DNA of 64,000 nucleotides from Norana najaformis (GCA_964023275.1 OZ029918.1:34382471-34446470); one strand, 5' to 3'; positions 22,856-34,068 are shown, counted from the first letter of the stretch. The notes: generated by a model not told the origin, from the letters alone. Program-made: numbers and translations.

Positions 22856-24078
22856 AATCTATGGATTTATTACTTTCGCATGCGTGGTTCCTTGGTAGCT
22901 TTTCACATCAGGACAGCTGAAAGTTTACTTTGGAGACCTTGACTTTGTGGTTCTGTGTTGAACAAGACACCAGTTATTGTTGCGTAGAAAATGTCGTTTA
23001 ATTTGCTTTCCGAGTTATTTCGTTCGGCAGGAAAACCAAGTGTGTTTTGCATAAATTTAAAATGCTTTCTGATCAAAGGTTTGTGGCATTCGGTTGAAGC
23101 CTTCTGTGTTTTGCATGATTTAAATAGTTTGTCGGTAAAGGATTTCTTACCTGTCTGCACTTGCACATAATTTAACTGTTTTTTTCTGCTGCTGACGTTT
23201 GCCAGTCATCTTTTATGCGAGTTCAGTTTTCTCCGCAGCTTCAAATACATACTGCTAGAATTTCTTGTAATTTAACTTAGCTTCAGTGCAGTACTTGGCA
23301 GTATGGAATGGAATACTTAGTGGCAAAGGAGCATAATAAGTAAGTGAACTCATGCCCTCCTTCTCTTCACCCCAACCTCAGATCTTGAAGCCACCTTGGG
23401 AATGGGTGAAAATAAAGTTGAAAAAGTAAAAGTCTTGTTTATGCTTGTTGTACTAGCAACAGAGATTTATGAACAACAGAATAATATTCACCAAAATTTC
23501 TTTAAAGCCTAAGGGATCGTTTTTACTAATAAATGTTGATAGTTATATTACAAATAATAATAGCTCAGTAAGAATGTGACTTGGTTGCCTCGAGGAAAGT
23601 TCAGCTTTGACGCTATGTAGCTGATTTTGGTTGTCCGTCAGGTTTTGACTGAGCAACTGAGTGAAGGTGTTTTGCAGTTTCTTGTGTTTTCAGTATTGCT
23701 TGAAATTGATGTGTAATTGACTACTGTTATCGTATTGTAAAAGGTTTTGCTTTTTAGGAGTTTTCTGTATGTGTTTTTTTAGTTTTTTGCAAGCTGTCTT
23801 GCTGTTAAGTTTGCAGTTCTCAAAAAAAAGACGTTAGCTGCAGTAAAACATTTGTCCCTAAGTTACAGTGTTCGTTTTTCTTGCATTCAGTTGACTGAAC
23901 TGATTTAAATGAGCTAAGAGACTTAAATAAAAGTCTTGTTTCTGTTTGCAGTCAATGAAAAGCTTAAAAGGTTAAGTACAATCTGAAGTATTTCAGAGCA
24001 CTGGAGAGGTAACTAAAAGGTGGCACAGGCAATTCGGCAAGAGAATTTCTGAATATTGTTATGTTTTTAACCGAATGT

Positions 24079-24300
24079 GTGATCATAATCGCATTCGTGA
24101 GCGTGAGATTTCTACAGCGCCCGAGAAAGCCAAGTCACGGGAACCAGCTTTTTCACAGGCGCTCAGTTAAAACAAAATCGTTAGGGTTTGGTTCCAGGTC
24201 AAGATCCAAGAGTCAGTGAGGCAGACAGTCAGACGGCTAAGGTGGATGGTGTTTGGAATTGAACGGGAAAGAGAGATAAAGGGAAAAGGAAGAATTAGGG
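24079..24300 (-). mobile_element. SINE2-type copy, near full length
   Basis: Starts with a degenerate tail (cataatcgcattcgtg), then gagatttctacagcgcc, ggcgctcagttaaaac, aggtcaagatccaaga and ends in the head block ggtgtttggaattgaacg. Confidence 0.75.
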
Positions 24301-24616
24301 TAGGATTTCTGGAAGAGGAGCGCTTTCAGTTTTGAGAGAAATTGCAATAGGTGAAGAGTTAGTACTTGGCCAATCCTAACGTGATTCTTAGAGGCTGAGA
24401 TAATGTCCACTGTCATACAAACTTCAACAACTAAAGAATTTTTGCCCTAATGCTTTGGTTTTCTTAAATAATTTATAAATTTCAGACAGTGGCACTAAAA
24501 AATGAATTAGAAATTTTAAGAAGTCATCCCAAGATATTCTATGATCTGATGGATGGATATTGTTTGCGGAAGTAAGACGTCTTGTGAGAGAATAATATGG
24601 TTGAAGGGATTGCTAA

Positions 24617-24882
24617 CGTGACCCCTAATCTCGGGCTAACACGGGGACCCGTGGCAGCGGTGGTGAAGGATCTCACCCGATCAATTCACTGAAAAATGAT
24701 CTGCGTCTAAGCCACACGGTCGCTACAAAAATCGTAATCGTAATTCCGAGATTTCTACAGCGCCCAACACGAAAGCCACGTCGTAGGAACCAGCTTATTC
24801 GTAGGCGCTCAGTCAAAACAAAATCGATAGGCACAAGGGTTCGGTTCCAGGTCAAGAAGAACGTGTACATTTACATTGACTG
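24617..24882 (+). mobile_element. SINE1-type copy split by a SINE2-type insertion
   Basis: SINE1 body (cacggggacccgtggc, gtggtgaaggatctcac, ccacacggtcgctac) runs to about 24727. SINE1 resumes at about 24856 with gaacgtgtacatttac. In between lies a SINE2-type copy in the opposite orientation. The two SINE1 pieces are collinear, so this is a nested insertion and dates SINE2 activity after this SINE1. Confidence 0.8.
24727..24857 (-). mobile_element. SINE2-type copy nested in SINE1, 5'-truncated
   Basis: Begins aatcgtaatcgtaatt (tail), then gagatttctacagcgcc and ggcgctcagtcaaaac, and ends at cggttccaggtcaag, lacking the head. A short A-rich sequence at both borders may be the target duplication. 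Confidence 0.8.
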
Positions 24883-25139
24883 GTCTAGACGCTTGCAGAC
24901 ATCGTAGGCATCATCTGACGAGAGAGCACAAGCCGTGTCTGCTGTTTATAGACATGGCTTTCTCTCTCCGGCAGATGGTGTCCAAATTTATAGTAACGTT
25001 TAACGACCCATTCGCCGGCTGATGGTCTTTGTGCTGTCGATTGGGTCGGTTAAGTCCTCTCCTACGCCTTTGCCTAAATGGCCAGTAACCCCTGAAACGC
25101 TTCAATTCCCTGCAATTACATTTTATAGCAAACCTCTAT

Positions 25140-25309
25140 ATATATTATATATATATATATGTATGCTGTTAACAGGCTTGGCTTATATCATCTATATAAG
25201 GGTTTTATATATGAACTATATAAAGCTATGTCTGTTAAGCTATACTATTATATATATAATAGGATAGCTTATATATATATATATATAATAGTATAGCTTA
25301 ACAGACAAG

Positions 25310-25369
<60 letters not shown>

Positions 25370-25375
25370 CCTAGC
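25140..25375. repeat. TA-rich microsatellite with inverted segments
   Basis: (TA)n interrupted by ctatataagg-, ctgttaagcta- and tagcttaacag-type segments. The last two are inverted relative to each other, so the tract can fold. Confidence 0.9.
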
Positions 25376-25504
25376 CTTATATTGAAAGTTTTATTAGAAA
25401 AATGAAGACCTGTACTGTATATATTATATACATTTCTTTTGTCCACTGTTCATTCCCCACTACTGTCAACCACAGATCGCTCTTTGGATATATATATCCT
25501 TATA

Positions 25505-25507
<3 letters not shown>

Positions 25508-25590
<83 letters not shown>
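25508..25590. repeat. (TA)n microsatellite
   Basis: Perfect TA run of about 82 bp. Confidence 0.95.
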
Positions 25591-25592
<2 letters not shown>

Positions 25593-25989
25593 TTAAAGTC
25601 ACTAAACGTTTGGGTCATCGGTAAGCCTGAAACCTTTCTGATTGGGTCTTTTCCTAAGAATTGGGTTCTGTCCTAAAGGATTGGCTCGGACCAATATATA
25701 TATTTAGTTATTTATTTATATTATATATTTATATTATGTATACATATATGTATATATAAGGTGTCTTCATGCATACAGAAAGATATAAGAGAGCAGCTTG
25801 AGTGGCAGCCGTGTGTATGAAGTGTTAGCGACTTCATTTTTCTTAGCCTCGGCATATGAGGGCGGTTGGTCAGTCCTCTCACTCGCCGCCTGATCTTCCC
25901 ACTGATAGTGTTCGGTCAGTGTACTCATTATAGCCCAGTCGACTAGGGGCGCAAGTGCAAGTGAAGCCTATATACAGCTGCTAAACGCC

Positions 25990-26362
25990 TCTCAAACGAC
26001 AACGGGATTTAGATCTCACACGGGATAGCACGTTCGGTACACGGGGACCTTAGATGGCGTGGCCCCATTGGCGGATCCAGGACTGTTTGCGGTGGCCAAG
26101 GGCATTTCCAGAGGGGCGCCACATTCTGGCAGTCGGGTCAAGTCTGAGGGGGCGCCGGCATATTACCAAGAGGGGCGCGGGGGAACCGCCCCCACGCCTA
26201 GGCTATAGCTAAATCCGCCACTGCGCGGCGCCCTATTCAAACGGACAGCCATGTTGAAGGATAATCACCCTATAAATTCGTTAAAAAATGAGCGGGGTCG
26301 AGGTCTTACGGTCGCTGTAGAAAACACGTACATTTACGTTTAAATTTACATTTACAGCAATT
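25990..26362 (+). mobile_element. SINE1-type copy interrupted by a MITE-like insert
   Basis: Left part has cacacgggatagcacg and cacggggaccttagatgg. The right part has ccctattcaaacgg, gcggggtcgaggtctt, acggtcgctgtagaa and a tail of acatttacg units. Between them, roughly 26066-26226, lies foreign GC-rich sequence. Confidence 0.7.
26076..26224. mobile_element. MITE-like insert with inverted 'tggcggat' ends
   Basis: The left end reads attggcggatccagg and the right end taaatccgccactgc, near-complementary terminal inverted repeats. The middle has several ggggcgcc blocks. The element sits inside a SINE1 copy, which defines its borders. No transposase is present. Confidence 0.6.
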
Positions 26363-26599
26363 GCTGTCATGTAAATATCATTCATAAAACATGGTAGGAC
26401 TAACATCAATGGTTATAGATCTCCCTGATTTTGTCTGACGCAGCATTGCGCAACCAGTTTACCTCTGTGAATATCAACGAATTGTTCTATTAATATTGAT
26501 TTATATTAATATTAATATTGGGTCATTGTCTCATGCAATGCTTACGTTCACGGGTTTCTATCAATTGACCGAACGGTTCTGCTGTTAGAAATGGCTTAC

Positions 26600-26856
26600 C
26601 GGTTCCTATTAACAATAGACGAATAGTTCTATTAATAATTTAATAGAATAGTTGTATTAACAGAATAGTTCTGTTAACAGAATTGTTCTATTAATTATTG
26701 TAAACACGGATAATTATAATCTCTGCGGTTCCAATTAACAATAGACGAATAGTTCTATTAATAATTTAACAGAATTGTTGTATTAATAGAACAGTTCTGT
26801 TAATAGAATAGTTCTATTAATTATTGTAAACACGGATAATTTTAATCTCTGCGACT
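26600..26856 (+). repeat. Tandem duplication of a palindrome-rich ~127 bp unit
   Basis: Both copies contain caatagacgaatagttc, strings of gttctattaat / attaacagaat that pair with each other, and end with gtaaacacggataatt and aatctctgcg. Each copy can fold into several hairpins. Confidence 0.8.
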
Positions 26857-26878
26857 TCCGTTGTACTTGTGTCGCCAC

Positions 26879-27332
26879 CTATCGTCTGGCAGCGAGAGAA
26901 ACAATCAGTGACGTCATAATCGCAGGTGACGTAAAAACTAGGCCTAGAACAGTTAGAGTGATGTACATAAGAAGCGCGTATGACGAGGAGGATAAGTAGG
27001 ACGAGGATGTGAAGGAGGATGAGGATGAGGAGGATGACGAAGAGGAGGAGGATGGTGTGGAACGGGTCCGGAGGATGGTCGTATGCTGATGTTGCTGCTG
27101 GTGGAGCTTCTCGGGTTCGGCGTCTGGTCCAGAGTGTTGGTGGTGGTGGTCGGCGTTGAGCGGCGTGTGCTCTGTAATTCAGTGTAATGTAAATGTAAAT
27201 GATTTGATTTGCCAATGCAGCGCTACTTAAAAGCCGCGTAGTGGGTTAGAGATCATCGCTTAGTCAAATCGAGTCGGATACAACCATGTTGTTATGCTTT
27301 CAGTATTGCTTGAAACTGGTGTGTGTCTTTTG

Positions 27333-27365
<33 letters not shown>

Positions 27366-29043
27366 TGTATTTGGTGTGTTTAATTGGTGTGTGTAATTGT
27401 TGTGTGTAATTGGTGTGTGTAATTGGTGTAATTGGTGTTATCGTATTTTGCTTTATATGAGTTTTGTGTTTTTTTAGTTTTTTGCTAGCTCTCTTTCTGT
27501 TAAGTTTGCAGACCTTGAAAAAAGACGTAGATTAAGTAAGTACTCTGCAGTGTACTGTGCAGTATGTTAAGAATGAGTAGTATGAAGTGCCGAATGCGTA
27601 GTGTACTGTGTAGTGTGTAGTATAGCAATCGTAATCGTAAACTCGAGATTTCTACAGCTCCCAACGAAAGCTAAGTCTCGGGAACCACCTAATTCACAGG
27701 CGCTCAGTCAAAACAAAATCGATAGGCAAGAATGGTTCGGTTCCAGGAGGCAGGGTGACAATCAGACGGCCTTCGGTGGGTGGTGTTTGGAATTGGAATT
27801 GGAATTAGATTGTATGGTCTGCGTACCTTGGACGAGTTCTATCTGCTGAGTTGCGGATCCAATCTTGTTCTCGGCGAAAATCCGGTAGGGGCGGAAGTTG
27901 GGCGGACGAATTTGTCGAAAGCACAGCTTCAACTCCACGACTTCGTCCGTTCGAATCTGACCGTTCGTGTAAAGTAAACCATATCAGAGTAACACAGAGC
28001 ACAGTAAAGCGTAACAAAGTAAGGAAAGTGAGGCGAAGTGACTCAAAGTGAAGGAAAGCACGGTGAGGTAAAGTTAAATGAAGTAAACTGGAGTGAAGCA
28101 ATGGCGAAGTAGACAAAACTAAAGTGAGGTGAGGTAAGGTAATGTAAGATAAGATACGATAAGGTCAGGTCAGGTCAGGTCAAATAAGGTCAGGTCAGGT
28201 CAGATGAGGTGGGGTGATATAAGGTAAGGTAAGGTAAGGTAAGGTAATGTAATGTAAGGTAAGGTAAGGCAAGGCAAGGCAAGGCAAGGTAAGGTAAGGT
28301 AAGGTAAGGTAAGGTAAGGTAAGGTAAGGTGAGGTGAGGTAAGGTAAGGTAAGGTCATATTTGCTGTTGCGCTGGTATCGCTACTCTTTCGATCAGTTAG
28401 ATGGAGCCCCAGGCGCAATGCTTTTAACGTGTATTTAAAAAGGCGCAGCATAAGTTCATGAAAGCAGTGGCGGGCGAATCCAAATAATTAATTACAATAA
28501 AAAGTAAATGAATAAATTAAGAAATTATTGCCTTCCCGCCTACCAGTACGACTGCCCAGCTGTCGTCTGCTGCCACCTGTTGTCCGTCGGACAGGGTCGT
28601 TCCATTGGAGTCCAGCAACCAATATAGGGCGTTGACGTCAGGCCGTGCTTTGACCTCACACGTCACACATACGTCACGATCGCCAATCGCAGCCGAAACC
28701 GGTTTACAGTTGATGATTGGACAGTCTGATTTAAGACACGAAATTTCCCGTTATATTCATAAGTCGGGTGTGATTTGTACATTGTACGGTGTATTGAGTA
28801 CAATTTGCACCCCGTACAATTATTCGAAATTGTATTTAGATACTTCTATAGCGCCGGTGTATAGTGCACAAGGCATAGTTGACATTAAATTGGGTATAAT
28901 TTGTACAAAAATTCAGTAAGTGAACAATCGAATTCGTTCCGAGCAAGTATTAAATGCTGATCATAGAATAAAATATTTTAAACAGTAAACGTACAATAAT
29001 AAGTGAATCAGCGATTCAGTGAATCAGGGTGACGCTTAAAATG

Positions 29044-29077
<34 letters not shown>

Positions 29078-31972
29078 TGTATGTATGTATGTATGTATGT
29101 ATGTATGTATGTATGTATGTATGTATGTATGTATGTATGTATGTATGTATGTATGTATGTATGTATGTATGTATGTATGTATGTATGTATGTATGTATGT
29201 TTATGTGTATCTAAGCACTTAATATAATACCTTTTAGTTACCTCACAAAAGCGTTGCCAAGTGGTGGTAAAACTCATCAAGAACGTAGGTTCATCTCTAA
29301 ACAATTCTAAATAATTCCCTGGTTTTATTCAGATAAAATCTGCAAATCAAAACGAATTGCTGAATCAGCGATTGACTCTTACAGTGTACTCGAACGACCA
29401 TCCTGGCGAACTGCGAGCTGAAGTCGGCCACCGTTGCCAGGCAACGCATCTGTTGTCCATCATCCTCCGGCCGTACGACGAACCCTTCGGTCGTCCTCTC
29501 CGACCGTGACGTCATCAGCCGCAGACCAGGCAGACCGCGCATCGCAGCCGAGTGCAGCCATGTGAAACGATGCGTGACGTCTTCGTCGCCAAGGTAGACG
29601 TAGAGACGCGGGGGCGGGTACCCGCCGACCCCCACGCAGCGCACCGACCGCGGAACTCCCGCCACGAAGGTCATGTGATGCAGGCGGACGTCTGAGGAGG
29701 TATACGACGACGAAGAGGAGGAGTTGCGAGTTGGGGGAGGATGAGGAGGCTGGTGTGAGAGGATGCTGGGCGTCTGGTGGAGGAGGTGGATGCTGCTGGT
29801 GCTTGATGATGATGACGTCGTTGTGTTGGTGAAGTAGACCTCGTGAAGAGAGGCTGGAATTTAAGACAAAGTGCAGATAACAAATTAGGCCAAAGTACAC
29901 ATGTGAATTAGGTCAAAGGACGATCATAAACTAGGTCAAAGTTTGATCATGAAATTAGGCCATAGTACGGTAATGAAATTAGAGCAAATACGATAATGGA
30001 ATTAGGTCAAAGATTAGGCCAAAGTGCGATCAGTGATACTTAATGCGATGTAAATAATGGATTCTTTCGATAATCTAGATCTGGACTTGCTTAACCTGAT
30101 GATGACGATGATGATGATGATGAAGACGACTACGACGACGACTATGAAAATGATACTACATGAGTATAAAAAGTAGAGAAGACGGTAACAGCATAACAAC
30201 AAGCTGATTTTACTGAAAGGTAAGGTAAGAACAGAAAGAACTGAGTCACAATCCAACCCATCCCCCAATGTTTGAAACGGATCGGCGCCACTCCTGAACA
30301 GAACCCTGACCTCGAACGTAGATGCTGTGCGTGACTGAGGCCAAGACGAGGGATTTCCGGCCGTGGACTTCGCACGTGTAGTTGCCGCTGTCCTCCAGAG
30401 ATATGCCTGAACACCGAACAAAACTTAATACATAGGCTGTCTACCTCCCTATCTCTTCGCACATCAAACATCTCATGAATATCTAATCACATCACCTCAT
30501 GAATAATCAATAACTCATGAATTAGTAATACATAGTGCGGAATCGGAGCCGCGTTCGCGTGATAGTCATTATCAAAGGTTTTGAAGAAAACAACGTTGGT
30601 CACCCTCGCAAAATCACGGAGACTAGGTAATGTGGCGCGTGGTGCATTCTGGTAGACCTACAGCCGCAAGAGCTACTGGTCTGGAAGCGTTAGGGAGTGC
30701 AAATTGTATTAAAACCCACTTGGTGAAGAATCGTTTCTTATAAAAAAAGTATCATAATATCACAGTCATACAGAGTTTCTGTTAGTAGCACTTTATTTCG
30801 ACTTTTGCATGTTCTGCCAGAAATTGTAATAAAATTAAGTTCAAAAGCAATTGCACCCCACACCCTGGGACTACGTTGGGGCCGTTGACCACCAGTTGTT
30901 CCTATTGGCATAATCTGGGCCAACTAGGTGGCTGTCTGGGTGGGTGTGGGTTAGATTGTGAAACATTTGAACAACGATAAACCTAACTGTTTCGATCTGA
31001 ATTGTCGTATTTAATGTAAATGTAACTGTACACGGTTTTCTATAGCGACCGTATGTCCTCGACCCTGTTCATTTTTCAGTGAATTAATCGGGTGAGATCC
31101 TTCACCACCGCTGCCCGTTTGAATGAGTGCCACGCCATTTAAGGTCCCCGTGTACGGACCGTGCTAGCCCGAGATTCAAATCTATGAAATATAGCCACTA
31201 TCGGTATGCGAACCGGCATCCTCACGAACAGAGGCGCCCTGTAGATCTCTATCAGTATGGCCTGTGGCGTAAATCCTTTTGTGGAGGCGTCTGGGTCGTT
31301 GGTAGCGATGCGTGAGTACTATATTGTTACTGCGGTATAATAGGCCATAACTCCAATCGGGTAATATTTCAACGCTTTGTGAGGTGCTGAAAAGGCGCTA
31401 TATTAAGTCTCTTGATGCGTACACATATATAAATACATACATACATACACGTGGGAGTGTGCAATGTTATTCGACTTGCCGTACTATCGCTGTCTTAATT
31501 CGGTGTCATCACGTGACTTCATACTGACCTAGTATGAACTGACCTAGTATGAACTGACCTAGTATGAACTGGCCTAGTATGAACTGACCTACTATGAACT
31601 GACCTAGTATGAACTGACCTAGTATGAACTGGCCTAGTATGAACTGACCTACTATGAACTGACCTAGTATGAACTGACCTAGTATGAACTGACCTAGTAT
31701 GAACTGACCTAGTATGATGAGCTTGGGGTTGTAGCGGTGCTGCGAGGGGGTCGTGAATTCGACCCGGAAGCGATTGACTTCGAAGAACGGGGGCAGGATG
31801 TTACCCATGAAGTTGATCTGCATCGGTTCTTCGTCCAGCTGGCGCTTCATCCAGAAGATTGGGTTGCCGAACATCGAAAAGTCCTCCATTACGAACTCAC
31901 AGTCCAACTCCATTTTGTCGTGACCTGAGCTGACGTAACCCGTTCGACCTTCGCTCACCATCGAAATGTAGG
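26879..31972 (-). CDS. Multi-Ig cell-surface protein, 3' portion, six exons
   Basis: Joined by phase on the minus strand: 31709-31972, 30311-30406, 29383-29853, 28544-28725, 27827-27956, 26879-27171 (TAG at 26879-26881). First Ig: MELDCEFVME ... NPIFWMKRQLDEE, closing in the next exon with ISLEDSGNYTCEV, a textbook Ig signature. Exon three starts with a Ser/Thr/His/Pro linker and then a second Ig (VRCVGVGGYPPPRLYVY ... GQQMRCLATVADF). Exons four and five make a third Ig (VCVTCEVKARPD ... ALYWLLDSNGTT; then PYRIFAENKIGSATQ). Junction codons fit, for example T|AC giving VRVHYCPIINC. The last exon is a His/Gln then Ser-rich stalk followed by YALLMYITLTVLGLVF, a likely membrane anchor or GPI signal, then stop. 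The 5' exons and signal peptide were not found next to it. Likely an adhesion or recognition protein; subfamily unknown. Confidence 0.8.
27335..27372. repeat. (TG)n microsatellite in the last intron of the Ig gene
   Basis: A TG run followed by several ttggtgtgtgtaa units. Confidence 0.9.
27625..27812 (-). mobile_element. SINE2-type copy in the last intron of the Ig gene
   Basis: Starts with caatcgtaatcgtaaa, then gagatttctacagctcc, ggcgctcagtcaaaac, cggttccaggagg (internal deletion) and the head ggtgggtggtgtttgg. It ends about 15 bp from the donor of exon 27827-27956. Confidence 0.75.
28095..28360. repeat. (AAGGT)n and AGGTC pentamer array
   Basis: About 260 bp of aaggt, caggt and aaggc pentamers in the intron between Ig exons 27956 and 28544. 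Confidence 0.9.
28838..28885 (-). mobile_element. (GATTA)n-family retroelement end
   Basis: Plus strand reads gatacttctatagcgcc and gtgcacaaggcatag, the complement of the conserved 3' end of the family. Confidence 0.5.
29044..29204. repeat. (ATGT)n microsatellite in an Ig-gene intron
   Basis: Nearly perfect tetranucleotide run of about 40 units. The open frames on both strands are repeat artefacts. Confidence 0.95.
30090..30150. repeat. GAT/GAC trinucleotide tract in an Ig-gene intron
   Basis: Imperfect gatgat and gacgac units. Confidence 0.8.
31010..31260 (-). mobile_element. SINE1-type copy with tRNA-like head, Ig-gene intron
   Basis: Plus strand from the tail (taaatgtaactgtacac) through ctatagcgaccgtatg, ggtgagatccttcacc, ggtccccgtgtacgg to gcgaaccggcatcctcac. 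The last piece is the complement of a tRNA B-box-like sequence (ggttcgcat). Confidence 0.75.
31525..31717 (-). repeat. 15-bp minisatellite spanning an Ig-exon splice donor
   Basis: About 13 units of tgacctagtatgaac (plus strand). On the minus strand each unit reads ..ACTAG|GTCAGT.., and the splice donor chosen for the exon ending at 31709 is the first of these. Two units carry ggcct, which converts the donor GT to GC, and two have ctact for ctagt. The variants recur with a four-unit spacing. The unit is 15 bp, so each downstream donor would add GQFIL in frame. Confidence 0.9.
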
Positions 31973-32035
31973 CTGGAGAAGAAAACTGCGTCTCCGTCAA
32001 ATTCATTGTCATCATCAATATTGTTTTCATTATGT

Positions 32036-32232
32036 ATGTATGTATGTATGTATGTATGTATGTATATATGTATGTATGCATATGTGTATGTACATATGTA
32101 TGTATGTATGTACATATGTATGTATATGTATGTTTATATGTATGTATGTATATATATATGTATGCATATATGTCTGTCTGAATGAATGTATGTATATATG
32201 TATGCATGTATGTGTGTATGTACATATATATC
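32036..32232. repeat. (ATGT)n-rich microsatellite
   Basis: Tetranucleotide tract directly upstream (in gene sense) of the first visible Ig exon. Confidence 0.95.
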
Positions 32233-32382
32233 TGGATAATTAATATAACCCCTTTAAGTACCTTACAAAAGCGCTGGTACTCTTAGGTAATTAGAGGGTG
32301 AGGCACTGAAAGGTATGTCATCATTATCTCGTCATCATCATCATCAACAACAACAACATCATGATCATTATCATTAACATTG

Positions 32383-32580
32383 ACCATTGATCCGTTGATC
32401 CATTGGTCCTTTGGTCCCTTAGTCCGTTTGTTCCTATGTCCACTGGTCCGTTGTTCCATTGGTCCGTTGTTCCATTGGTCCGTTGTTCCATTGATCCGTT
32501 GTTCCATTGGTCCGTTGTTCCATTGGTCCGTTGTTCCATTGGTCCGTTGTTCCATTGGTCCGTTGTTCCATTGGTCCGTC
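32383..32580. repeat. 16-bp minisatellite (ccattggtccgttgtt)
   Basis: About nine near-identical units preceded by a more degenerate 8-bp-like series (gatccgttgatccatt). Open frames of repeated peptides result on both strands. Confidence 0.9.
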
Positions 32581-32869
32581 CAATTCATCCGTTCCATCTG
32601 GACGGTCTCTGACTTGTTTTGCTTGGCGTCTGAAGCAATTGTTACGAGACATGGAACCGGAACAAGCACCGGAACCGTTCCGCTGAGACGGATTGACGAA
32701 TGGAAAGCCGGCAACAATGGGATTTATTTGGCGCCTGATTTATTTGACGCAGCCGGCTGACCTTCGACCCCATTGAGGATTCGGCGGCTGCGCGGGCAAA
32801 TGGCGGCCAATTGAGGTCGACCTTTGCCCCGCCCCAGTTCCGACTACGCCCAAACATCAGTCTTTCTAT

Positions 32870-33035
32870 TTGGCTCCCTCCTTCCATCTGCCCGTCTCTT
32901 CGTCCATCTGCCCCTCTGTCAATCCCTCCGTGCCTATGTCTGTCCGTTTGTCTCTCTGTACCTCTGTCCATCCCTCCGTCCCTCTGTCCACCTGTCCCTC
33001 CCTCTCTCCATCCATCTGTCCGTATCTCCCTACGT
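32870..33035. repeat. Degenerate pyrimidine-rich repeat
   Basis: Imperfect tccctctgtcc / catctgtccg units, open in three plus-strand frames. Confidence 0.85.
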
Positions 33036-33171
33036 ACTACTTCTGTCACATATATATGCGCTATATAAACGTGATATTTAAACGCATGCGCATTGGATAC
33101 TGAGTCTGATCCACGCACAACGAAGAACCTTCAGTCGTATTCTCATAGTTGCAGCCGGTGTTTGACTTAAG

Positions 33172-33432
33172 ATAAATGCAACTGTACACGTTTTTCTATA
33201 GCGACCGTATGTCCTCGACCCTGTTCATTTTTCAGTGAATTAATCGGGTGAGATCCTTCACCACCGCTGCCCGTTTGAATGAGTGCCACACCATTTAAGG
33301 TCCCCGTGTACGGACCGTGCTAGCCCCAGATTTAAATCTCCTATTATAAGCCACGATCGAAATGCGAACCGGCATCCTCACACAGAGGCGCTATGACGCA
33401 TGCTTTAACCAATGTAGCTAACCAGGCCGATG
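33172..33432 (-). mobile_element. SINE1-type copy, full length with tRNA-like head
   Basis: On the minus strand the head reads ggttagctacattgg (A-box-like), then tgaggatgccggttcgc (B-box-like), followed by the body and ctatagaaaaacgtg with a short tail. This copy best shows that SINE1 is tRNA-derived and gives its approximate length, 255 bp. Confidence 0.8.
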
Positions 33433-34024
33433 TTTAGCTGTCTTAGTAAAGCTAAAGAAAATGTTAAATTAGAAGATGCCTAGTTTGAGCAACAACCCCA
33501 ACATACATTTTCACACCCTCTCTGCATCTCTGCATCTCTTCCTTTGTCCTTCTGCACCTCACTCCGTCCATTCGTTTCCGCTTTCTGTCCTGTCTGAAGA
33601 TGGAACTCGATCAGTGACGCATGTGTACAGAACTACGGCGTCGCTCGGTTTCCGGTCACGTGACGGATCCTAAAAGCGGCCTCTAGCGACGGAGGAAGTC
33701 TTTGGGTCTGTGACCGGAAATGAGGTGCACTGAATGCTGGGAGGTCGGAGTTGATCTTTGCATAGAGGCTCACTATCATAGCAGATTGAGGTTCAAGAGA
33801 TGTACTAAACGAGTAGAACTGGAGAGTGGAAAGTAAGACAGAGTGTGAGTGAAGTGGCACGGAGTCATACTCCGTAAAGTGTAAGGGAAACTGAGTGAGT
33901 AAGTTATTTTTAAATAAAGTAAGTAAATAGCCTTTATTTACATCTGACAAGAGCACGACCATTACATTACTTAGAATCGTTACGTACGTAACAGACGCAC
34001 AACTAAAGGCGACTGAAGACACCT

Positions 34025-34068
34025 CGATTTGACTTCTATAGCGCCGTTATCATAATGCCCAAGGTGTA
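34025..34068 (-). mobile_element. (GATTA)n-family retroelement end
   Basis: Plus strand gacttctatagcgccg and ttatcataatgccc. Only the last 45 bp of the family remain. Confidence 0.5.

Larger units (their letters stand above)
20573..24000 (+). other. Probable long 3' UTR and downstream flank of the FXR gene
   Basis: After the TAG there is about 3.4 kb of AT-rich sequence without genes. Candidate poly(A) signals AATAAA occur at 21780-21785, 23411-23416 and 23926-23931, the last two each followed by aaaagtcttgttt and T/G-rich sequence. FXR-family genes often have long 3' UTRs, so any of these could be used. Two short retroelement ends lie inside (21950-22055 and 22735-22855). Confidence 0.45.
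24883..25980. other. Intergenic with long TA tracts
   Basis: No gene seen. Long TA runs lie at about 25140-25375 and 25508-25590, separated by imperfect palindromes such as tatagcttaacagac and its inverse. Confidence 0.6.
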
